The notes below the pieces were generated by a model. It searched no databases and was not told the origin of the DNA. It worked only from the letters and a program-made list of their open reading frames with translations. Made by a program: the position numbers and the translations under genes. From JAKSPM01 sp964450645 (GTDB lineage: Bacteria > Bacillota > Clostridia > Oscillospirales > Oscillospiraceae): DNA of 20,145 bases. Shown piece after piece: positions 1 to 5,219 of the stretch; the stretch's first letter is position 1, and each line of letters begins with the position of its first letter. The DNA lies in the NCBI GenBank assembly GCA_964450645.1, contig CAYVEB010000030.1, positions 1-20,145 on the forward strand, in the 5' to 3' direction.

Positions 1-2
1 CA

Positions 3-305
3 GTTACGGCAATACCGGGGCATACCTGTTTCGGCGTCTTTATGGGCGTGTTTTATGGCTGTGCCAGAGGCTATGCGTATTTGCAGGATGAGAAAAAATC
101 AAAGGTGTTTCGAATTCTTTGTGTTTTCATTCCGGCATTGATTCACGGAGCATATGATTACATTGCGTCCATGCAGACGCAAAACACGGAATGGATATTC
201 ATTGTTTTCATTCTGTGCCTGTTCGTCGTTTCGTATCTTCTTGTAAAGCATATGTCAAAGAATGACAGATACTTTAATATGGATAGAAGAAATTATAGAT
301 TCTGA
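3..305 (+). CDS. PrsW-family intramembrane metalloprotease, C-terminal part
   Basis: The reading frame is open from the window edge, so the 5' part lies outside. The visible 100 residues begin VTAIPGHTCFGVFMGVFYG, which matches the PrsW-type pattern of a proline-glycine-histidine stretch followed by a glycine-rich membrane helix. A second histidine motif, PALIHGAYDY, corresponds to the last conserved metal-ligand motif of this family. A final hydrophobic helix (roughly WIFIVFILCLFVVSYLLV) and a short basic tail follow. PrsW-type proteins are polytopic membrane proteases; in Bacillus PrsW cleaves an anti-sigma factor. The substrate here cannot be told. The family call is from motifs only. Confidence 0.75.
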   Translation, partial: VTAIPGHTCFGVFMGVFYGCARGYAYLQDEKKSKVFRILCVFIPALIHGAYDYIASMQTQNTEWIFIVFILCLFVVSYLLVKHMSKNDRYFNMDRRNYRF

Positions 306-394
306 GATTTGTAATATTCAAAATAAGAATCCGACTGCGGTAATTTAGGTTTGCCAAACCTGCACACACGGACACAAACCGGAATACATTTTTT

Positions 395-443
395 GAGAGA
401 GTCGAGCAATCGGCTCTTTCTCTTTACCCGGAGCAATCCGGGT
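395..443 (+). terminator. Two successive hairpins with GCAA tetraloops
   Basis: The first hairpin has 11-base arms at 395-405 and 410-420 (with G-U pairs) closed by GCAA at 406-409. The second has perfect 7-base arms, ACCCGGA at 426-432 and TCCGGGT at 437-443, again closed by GCAA, and runs into ATTTTAT. They sit just upstream of the tape-measure fragment. They may terminate the upstream transcript or be a structured phage mRNA leader. Confidence 0.5.
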
Positions 444-481
444 ATTTTATACCCATTTTTAACGGAGGGAGGTGCCGCCGT

Positions 482-788
482 ATGGCCGCAAACAGAATAA
501 AGGGAATCACCATCGAGATCGGCGGCGATACCACCGAACTGTACACCGCCTTAAAGGTACAGCAGAGACACACAGTCCCAGCTGAAAGACGTTGAAAAGC
601 TGCTGAAATTAGACCCCGGCAACGCGGAACTGCTGGCACAGAAGCAGAAACTGCTATCGGACGCCGTTTCCAAGACAAAGGAAAAGCAGGCTATGCTGAA
701 AACCGCCGCTGAACAGGCGAATACCACCCTTGCAAACGGTGGACTATCGTCGATAAAGTGGACAAGTAAAAATAGCGGATTCTTTTGA
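482..788 (+). pseudogene. Phage tail tape-measure protein, N-terminal fragment with frameshift
   Basis: A strong ribosome binding site (GGAGGGAGG) precedes the ATG at 482. The first frame reads MAANRIKGITIEIGGDTTEL and stops after about 37 residues. From about 570 the next frame carries the expected continuation, TQSQLKDVEKLLKLDPGN followed by a coiled-coil-like AELLAQKQKLL stretch, and stops at 788. This is the conserved start of tape-measure proteins of siphophage-type prophages in Firmicutes, which set tail length. A short segment is missing between the two frames, and the several-hundred-residue remainder is gone. It is the scar of a lost prophage. Confidence 0.8.
755..768 (+). mobile_element. 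Possible left-end segment of an IS3-type element
   Basis: The 14 bases AAAGTGGACAAGTA here are identical to the complement of 20064-20077, which lies in the terminal/promoter part of the IS3-type element at the right edge. Both sites are also preceded by a GGACTAT-like stretch. Together with the transposase tail at 886-1086 this suggests a deletion derivative of one insertion sequence inside the tape-measure fragment. The exact ends were not resolved. Confidence 0.4.
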
Positions 789-885
789 TTTGGAGATAAG
801 CCGTGATTTTGAGAATGGGGACGGACAGAATTGTAAAAACCGGATATGTATGACAGCAGGCTTTAATTTAATTGGCTGATTGTCT

Positions 886-1086
886 GAGAGCTTCTTCGAT
901 TCAATGCCTCTTTTTTCAAATATCTCAAGAAAGAGGAAACGAACCGGAGGGCTTATGCTGCCCTGAATGACCTTAAATTGTCTGTATTCTCTTACATAGA
1001 AGGATACTACAATTCAACGCCCTCACGGTTCCCTTGGCTATCTGACGCCCAATGAGGTGGAGGATGCTTACTGGGGACAGAAGTAA
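886..1086 (+). pseudogene. IS3-family transposase OrfB, C-terminal remnant
   Basis: Translation in three successive frames gives ESFF, then FKYLKKEETNRRAYAALND with LKLSVFSYIEGYYNS, then PHGSLGYLTPNEVEDAYW and a TAA at 1084-1086. This is the typical end of the DDE integrase domain of IS3-family OrfB, including the RPHxSLGYLTP signature, here with the arginine region hit by a frameshift. At least two frame changes are present, near 910-917 and 1020. The OrfA gene and most of OrfB are absent, so it cannot be active. Confidence 0.8.
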
Positions 1087-1138
1087 TGTTTTTTGTCCCC
1101 AATGATAAAATGAAACGAAATTGTGCCTAGTTTATTGA

Positions 1139-1264
1139 CTACATTCCGAGTGTCTTTCTGTCCCTGTCACACGCTATGCGAAACTTTACAATATCCGTTC
1201 CTTTCTGCGTCTGCCGTTTATGCGGGTCGATTACTGTTCTGCCCGTGATTGATATTTTGTTCAG
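1139..1264 (-). pseudogene. ssb: Single-stranded DNA-binding protein, N-terminal fragment
   Basis: On the minus strand a 41-codon frame reads NKISITGRTVIDPHKRQTQKG and then TDIVKFRIACDRDRKT before a stop at 1139. This resembles the first strands of an SSB OB-fold, in the form carried by conjugative and phage elements. An AGGAGG lies upstream, but the first codon at the expected place is CTG rather than ATG, and about two thirds of the usual SSB length is missing. It is probably another fragment of the mobile DNA whose remains fill 306-1300. The family call is by eye. Confidence 0.6.
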
Positions 1265-1632
1265 CTTTTGTCTGTACCTCCTGATTTTGTTGTGATAAAA
1301 TATTGCTGATAAAAACGGGCAGTCAGCAATTCATATTGTTGACTACCTGATTTCACCTCACTATGTTAGAAATTTTGGTTATTGATTTCGCCTCTTTTTT
1401 TGTCTAAGCTAATATTACTCCTTGCACGCTCAAAAGTTTTTTATTAAAAAACTTGCAGTAAAACAGATTATATGATAAAATTTTATATAATGTTATATAA
1501 ATTGATCGGAGTATTGCCCTATGCAAATCGCATGCCGGCACCGGAGCACATCAATTATACCAGCCCTAAAGCCTGACTGCAGGCGATACGGTGCGATTCG
1601 TGCCTTGTGGAGTTTACAGCTGACCAAACGGG
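1265..1632. other. AT-rich intergenic stretch
   Basis: No gene is supported here. It holds a perfect 9-base-arm hairpin (AAGTTTTTT at 1434-1442, AAAAAACTT at 1446-1454). A plausible plus-strand promoter (TTGCAG at 1453-1458, 17 bases, TAAAAT at 1476-1481) has no convincing gene after it, so its role is unknown. Confidence 0.4.
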
Positions 1633-1660
1633 AAAAGTGCCGCCTTTGTGCGGCACTTTT
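1633..1660 (-). terminator. Rho-independent terminator after the TauE/SafE pair
   Basis: Perfect 11-base arms, AAAAGTGCCGC at 1633-1643 and GCGGCACTTTT at 1650-1660, flank a 6-base loop. On the minus strand it lies just past the stop at 1671 and ends in TTTT. The symmetric A/T flanks mean it could also stop plus-strand transcription. Confidence 0.75.
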
Positions 1661-1670
1661 TGCATATCGG

Positions 1671-2048
1671 TCAGGACTTTGAGGAGCGGTTCTTTTTTCC
1701 AAACAGTTCGGAAATGCCCACGAGCAGCAAAAAGCCGCCGAAAATTTTGCGGAGGATACTTTCCCCCAAATTGGCGGCAAAAAGTGCAGTGAGGATCGAC
1801 ACAACACAGCCTGGAATCGCGGCCCAAAGGACGGTTTTCCATTGAATAAACCGGTTATGAATGTGCAGCAGCAGGGAGGCCGCCGCCGTGGGCAGAAAAT
1901 ACAGCAGGTTGATTCCCTGGGCCGTGTGCTGGGCGACGCCGGCCACAGCGGTCATCCATACCATCAGCAGACTGCCGCCGCCGATCCCAAAGCCGGAAAT
2001 GACGCCGCAGAGCAGCCCGGCGAGGACACTGATCCAAAAGCTGTTCAT
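1671..2048 (-). CDS. TauE/SafE (TSUP) family half-size permease, second gene
   Basis: The 125-residue product starts MNSFWISVLAGLLCGVISGF and has four predicted membrane helices. The glycine-rich GFGIGGGSLLMVWM segment in the first helical hairpin is the TauE/SafE signature. Full-length members have about 250 residues and eight helices, so this is a half-size protein that probably pairs with the product of the adjacent gene. The start ATG (2048-2046) overlaps the upstream stop in an ATGA, implying translational coupling. An in-frame start eight codons earlier is possible but would lie inside the partner gene. The family exports or imports sulfur- and carbon-containing anions; the substrate here is unknown. 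Confidence 0.8.
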   Translation of the reverse strand: MNSFWISVLAGLLCGVISGFGIGGGSLLMVWMTAVAGVAQHTAQGINLLYFLPTAAASLLLHIHNRFIQWKTVLWAAIPGCVVSILTALFAANLGESILRKIFGGFLLLVGISELFGKKNRSSKS

Positions 2049-2407
2049 AATAACAAACGCACCCCGCCCCATAAGATCAAAATGCCCAACGCCTTATGCA
2101 AAAAGGCGGTTGGTATTTTCCGGTAAAAAATTCCGCCCAGCAATCCGCCGCCGACGCCGCCCAGCAGATACGGCAGCGCCGTGGAAAAATCCACCGTGCC
2201 TTTGCAATAGTACACCGCAAAGGAGACTAGGCTGATCGGAAGCATAATGGCAATGGCGCTGGCAAATAGTTCCCGGTCTTTCAGCAGCTTCAGCCGCTGC
2301 AGAAGCGGCACCAAAATCATGCCGCCGCCCGCGCCGAACAGCCCGTTTGCGGCGCCCGCCGCCGCGCCGGACAGGGCGGCCTTCCAGTTAATTTTACGCA
2401 ATTTCAT
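2045..2407 (-). CDS. TauE/SafE (TSUP) family half-size permease, first gene
   Basis: The product has about 120 residues, begins MKLRKINWKAALSGAAAG, and carries the glycine-rich membrane motif GLFGAGGGMILVPLL typical of the TauE/SafE N-terminal half. About four helices are predicted. GTG (2410) and TTG (2413) codons lie just upstream in the same frame, and no clear Shine-Dalgarno sequence decides among them; ATG at 2407 was chosen. It overlaps the second half-size gene by four bases (ATGA), so the two are very likely co-translated into a heterodimeric eight-helix carrier. That arrangement occurs in Clostridia. Both genes look intact. Confidence 0.8.
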   Translation of the reverse strand: MKLRKINWKAALSGAAAGAANGLFGAGGGMILVPLLQRLKLLKDRELFASAIAIMLPISLVSFAVYYCKGTVDFSTALPYLLGGVGGGLLGGIFYRKIPTAFLHKALGILILWGGVRLLL

Positions 2408-2478
2408 CACCAAAGGTAGGATTTACAGTCCCATGTAATTTATGCGCAGAGTGTGGACGATTCCCCGTATGCGATCGT

Positions 2479-2496
2479 GTATGACAAATTTGTTAT
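2479..2496 (+). promoter_or_regulatory. Candidate response-regulator operator, copy 1
   Basis: The 18 bases GTATGACAAATTTGTTAT occur again at 4407-4424 with one change (T to C). This copy lies upstream of the regulator/kinase operon and the other upstream of the ABC genes. It ends 13 bases before the -35 of the promoter at 2510-2539. The recurrence points to a binding site for the regulator encoded between them. Confidence 0.6.
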
Positions 2497-2509
2497 TTTT
2501 CGGAAATGA

Positions 2510-2539
2510 TTGGAGATTGTCACAAAGATTCGATATAAT
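2510..2539 (+). promoter_or_regulatory. Promoter P1 of the two-component operon
   Basis: TTGGAG (2510-2515), an 18-base spacer and a perfect TATAAT (2534-2539). It lies just downstream of the candidate operator, as expected for a promoter activated by the response regulator. Confidence 0.5.
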
Positions 2540-2550
2540 ATTGTTTGCTG

Positions 2551-2700
2551 AATAAACCGCTTGGCGGTTTATTCGCGCGGCATATGCCGCGCGATTCCAT
2601 AAATTTGGCCATTGTTACAATGCGTACTGCCATTGGCACCGCATCCAGCGCCAATGGCAAGTGCAAGGGTTTTGAATATCAGAATTTGAAATTCTTGCGG
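2551..2700. repeat. Palindrome-rich element, possibly an interspersed repeat
   Basis: It contains a perfect 10-base-arm hairpin (AATAAACCGC at 2551-2560, GCGGTTTATT at 2564-2573). Next comes a perfect 20-base palindrome at 2574-2593 and a second 10-base inverted pair (2628-2637 with 2650-2659). A nested outer pair, AATGCGTAC (2619-2627) and GTACGCATT (2710-2718), reaches the -10 of promoter P2. The stretch is open in one plus frame, but it is not needed by the downstream protein. It looks like a small non-coding element inserted in the leader of the regulator gene. Confidence 0.5.
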
Positions 2701-2723
2701 CTTCGTTCGGTACGCATTATAAT
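2695..2723 (+). promoter_or_regulatory. Promoter P2 next to the regulator gene
   Basis: TTGCGG (2695-2700), a 17-base spacer and a perfect TATAAT (2718-2723), 22 bases before the TTG start codon. The -10 overlaps the outer arm of the palindrome-rich element, so the element may supply or modulate this promoter. Confidence 0.6.
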
Positions 2724-2745
2724 AGAGGGGACAGGAGGGAAGACG

Positions 2746-3408
2746 TTGATTAGGATTTTGCTCGTGGAGGACGATGGCGCAATTGTGCGTCTGCTCGAAG
2801 AATATTTGCGCGCGGAGGGATTTGCTGTCCGCCATGCGCGCGGTCAGGCAGAGGCCATTTCCAGCCTGGACGAGGGGCATGATCTGGCCCTTCTGGATAT
2901 CTCGCTCCCGGATGGTAGCGGCTACGCGGTATGCGCGGCGGCCAAGGCGCGCGGACTGCCGGTGATTTTTTTAACCGCGTCCGCGGACGAATACAGCGTG
3001 GTGGCGGGGCTTGATATGGGCGCGGACGATTATATTGCCAAGCCGTTCCGCCCCAGGGAGCTGATTTCCCGGATTCGCAGCGTCCTGCGCCGGTGCGGAA
3101 AGAACCAGAGCACCGTCCGCATCGGGGAACTGACGGTGGATATGGAAAAGGGGATTGTCACGCGCGGCGGCAGCGACGTGTTTTTGACGGCGATGGAATA
3201 CCGCCTGCTGCTGGTGTTTTTGAACAACCGTGGAATCGTCCTGACGCGGAACAAACTGTTGGAGGAAATTTGGGACGTCGCCGGGGATTTTGTCAACGAT
3301 AACACCCTGACGGTTTACATAAAACGGCTGCGGGACAAAATTGAACCTGACCCGCAGGATCCGCAGATCATTAAAACGGTGCGGGGATGGGGGTATAAAG
3401 TGGAATGA
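2746..3408 (+). CDS. OmpR/PhoB-family response regulator
   Basis: The start is TTG at 2746, preceded by AGGAGGG at 2733-2739. It gives 220 residues beginning IRILLVEDDGAIVRL, the usual receiver start. The receiver shows the acidic pair D9/D10, phospho-acceptor D51 in LLDISLPDG, T78 and K99 (AKPF). A winged-helix DNA-binding domain follows, ending with LTVYIKRLRDKIEP and VRGWGYKVE. The frame stays open upstream to 2545, but that part is palindromic leader with a promoter and no ribosome binding site. The stop overlaps the kinase start (ATGA). It is expected to be phosphorylated by that kinase and to control the downstream ABC transporter. Confidence 0.93.
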   Translation: MIRILLVEDDGAIVRLLEEYLRAEGFAVRHARGQAEAISSLDEGHDLALLDISLPDGSGYAVCAAAKARGLPVIFLTASADEYSVVAGLDMGADDYIAKPFRPRELISRIRSVLRRCGKNQSTVRIGELTVDMEKGIVTRGGSDVFLTAMEYRLLLVFLNNRGIVLTRNKLLEEIWDVAGDFVNDNTLTVYIKRLRDKIEPDPQDPQIIKTVRGWGYKVE

Positions 3409-4403
3409 GCCAATTTTTGCGAAACCCCGAAATCCGGCGGGAGCTTATTTTGGAAGGATTTCTGGCGTTGGTATGCGGCTTGGTCGGGTATGTGCTGCTG
3501 GAGTCGCTGCTGCCGTTTGGCGTCGCGCTGGTGTTCGTGGCGCTGCACGTCGCGGCCAACTGGCGCCGCTACCGCCGCCTGGCCGAGCTGAGTGAGCAGA
3601 TCGACCAAGTGCTGCACGGCAAGGAGAATTTGAATTTGGCAAGGTATGAAGAGGGCGAATTGGCGATTTTGAGCAGCGAGATCTATAAAATGACCGTCCG
3701 TCTGCGGGATACTGCGCAGATCCTGGAGCGGGACAAGCGATACCTCTCCGATTCCCTGGCGGACATCTCCCACCAACTGCGCACGCCTCTGACCGCCATG
3801 AATTTGACGGTTTCCATGCTCTCCAAGGCGAATTTGCCGCAAGCGCAGCGGCTTGAGCTGGCGCACAAGATGCGCGGTCTGCTGGTGCGCGTGGACTGGC
3901 TTGTAGAGGGATTGTTAAAGCTCTCCCGCATCGACGCCGGAACGGTGCGCTTTCAGCCGGAATGGACGCCCGTAGCGCGGCTGCTGCAAAAGGCCGCCGA
4001 GCCGCTGGCGATCCCCATGGAGCTGCGGGGCCAGACCTTGCGGACCGAGGTGGGGGAGGAGCGCGTGTTTGCGGACGTCTCGTGGACGATGGAGGCGATT
4101 GGCAATTTGCTGAAAAACTGCGTGGAGCACACGCCGGAGAACGGGACGATCACGGCGCGCGTCCGGGAGACGTCAATTTTTGTCCAGCTTACCATCTGCG
4201 ATACCGGCCCTGGCTTTGCCCCGGAGGATCTGCCGCACCTGTTTGAGCGGTTCTATCGCGGAAAAAACGCCGGGAGCGAGAGCGTCGGCATTGGTCTGGC
4301 GCTGTGCCGCAGCGTGCTGCGGGCGCAAAACGCAACTGTGAAGGCGTCTCAGGGGAAAACCGGCGCGGAGTTTACCGTCCGTTTTTACAAGAGCACGGTT
4401 TAG
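3405..4403 (+). CDS. Sensor histidine kinase
   Basis: The product has 332 residues. Two closely spaced membrane helices (about residues 17-51) with almost no extracellular loop resemble intramembrane-sensing kinases that listen to ABC transporters. The phospho-acceptor is H123 in ISHQLRTPLTAM, followed by the dimerisation helices. The HATPase domain carries the N box (IGNLLKNCVEH, about 232-242), DTGPGF (266-271), FERFYRG and GIGLAL (295-300). It is translationally coupled to the response regulator. The small sensing region and adjacent FtsX-type transporter suggest response to a peptide antibiotic or envelope stress. That ligand is inferred from context, not seen. Confidence 0.93.
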   Translation: MSQFLRNPEIRRELILEGFLALVCGLVGYVLLESLLPFGVALVFVALHVAANWRRYRRLAELSEQIDQVLHGKENLNLARYEEGELAILSSEIYKMTVRLRDTAQILERDKRYLSDSLADISHQLRTPLTAMNLTVSMLSKANLPQAQRLELAHKMRGLLVRVDWLVEGLLKLSRIDAGTVRFQPEWTPVARLLQKAAEPLAIPMELRGQTLRTEVGEERVFADVSWTMEAIGNLLKNCVEHTPENGTITARVRETSIFVQLTICDTGPGFAPEDLPHLFERFYRGKNAGSESVGIGLALCRSVLRAQNATVKASQGKTGAEFTVRFYKSTV

Positions 4404-4406
4404 CGC

Positions 4407-4424
4407 GTATGACAAATCTGTTAT
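4407..4424 (+). promoter_or_regulatory. Candidate response-regulator operator, copy 2
   Basis: GTATGACAAATCTGTTAT differs from 2479-2496 at one position. It is followed by ATTTGTCTGTCAT, so ATGACAAAT and its complement form an imperfect inverted pair across about 4409-4445. It lies immediately after the kinase stop codon and before the ABC genes. Confidence 0.6.
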
Positions 4425-4435
4425 AAACCGGTCAT

Positions 4436-4462
4436 TTGTCTGTCATCCACGCCTGGTATTCT
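4436..4462 (+). promoter_or_regulatory. Probable promoter of the ABC transporter genes
   Basis: TTGTC-containing -35-like bases follow the operator. An extended -10 of the TGnTATTCT type (TGGTATTCT) lies about 15 bases on. The weak -35 with an extended -10 next to an operator fits an activator-dependent promoter. Exact bases are uncertain. Confidence 0.4.
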
Positions 4463-4535
4463 AGGACCATCAAGCGCGCGGGGCCGTCTGTTACGTTGGC
4501 GGCCATAACATAGCGTTTGCAGAAGGAGCAAAAAA

Positions 4536-5219
4536 ATGGAAATTTTACGTACGGAAGATCTGACGAAAACCTATGGCAGTGGGGAAAACCAGGTGGTGGC
4601 GCTGGACAGCGTTTCGTTTTCTGTGGAAAAGGGCGAGTTTCTTGCCATTATCGGCCCCTCCGGTTCCGGAAAATCGACACTGTTGCACATTCTGGGCGGC
4701 GTAGATCGGCCCACCGCCGGAAAGGTGTTTATGGACGGCCAGGATGTCTATGCCCAGAATGAGGAGAAGCTGGCGATTTTCCGCCGCCGCCAGGTGGGGC
4801 TGATCTACCAGTTTTATAATTTGATTCCCGTCTTGAACGTCCGGGAGAATATGGCCTTGCCGGTGCTGCTGGATGGCCGAAAGGTCAATGAGCAGCGGAT
4901 GGAGGAGCTGCTGGATACGCTGCGTCTGCGCGGCCGGGAAAACCATTTGCCCAATCAGCTTTCCGGCGGGCAGCAGCAGCGCGTCTCCATCGGCCGCGCG
5001 CTGATGAACGCGCCGGCGGTGGTGCTGGCAGATGAGCCGACGGGCAATCTGGACTCCAAGAACAGCCAGGAGATTGTGGAGCTGCTGAAGTTGTCCAACC
5101 AGAAGTACGGGCAGACGCTCATCATTATTACCCACGATGAAAATATCGCGCTGCAGGCGGAGCGGGTCATCACCATCGAAGATGGCCGGATTACCCGGGA
5201 TGAGGTGCTGCGGCGATGA
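4536..5219 (+). CDS. ABC transporter ATP-binding protein (MacB/LolD type)
   Basis: AGAAGGAG lies upstream of the ATG at 4536. The 227-residue protein has Walker A GPSGSGKST (40-48), a Q loop around Q92 (YQFYNL), the signature LSGGQQQR (142-149), Walker B VVLADEP (162-168) and the switch histidine in IITHDE. This is the short-ATPase class that works with FtsX-type permeases in antimicrobial-peptide resistance, lipoprotein handling or cell-wall stress. Its stop overlaps the permease start (ATGA). A two-component system encoded immediately upstream and a shared operator indicate controlled expression. The transported or sensed compound cannot be read from the sequence. Confidence 0.93.
   Translation: MEILRTEDLTKTYGSGENQVVALDSVSFSVEKGEFLAIIGPSGSGKSTLLHILGGVDRPTAGKVFMDGQDVYAQNEEKLAIFRRRQVGLIYQFYNLIPVLNVRENMALPVLLDGRKVNEQRMEELLDTLRLRGRENHLPNQLSGGQQQRVSIGRALMNAPAVVLADEPTGNLDSKNSQEIVELLKLSNQKYGQTLIIITHDENIALQAERVITIEDGRITRDEVLRR

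Noticed and set aside
2545..2745. Upstream extension of the response regulator (67 extra residues)
   Set aside because: It is palindromic leader with a promoter inside and no ribosome binding site at its start. The TTG at 2746 has a strong AGGAGGG and gives the normal receiver N-terminus.
4545..5135. Long minus-strand frame opposite the ABC ATPase
   Set aside because: Shadow of a well-supported plus-strand gene, with low-complexity His/Gln-rich translation.
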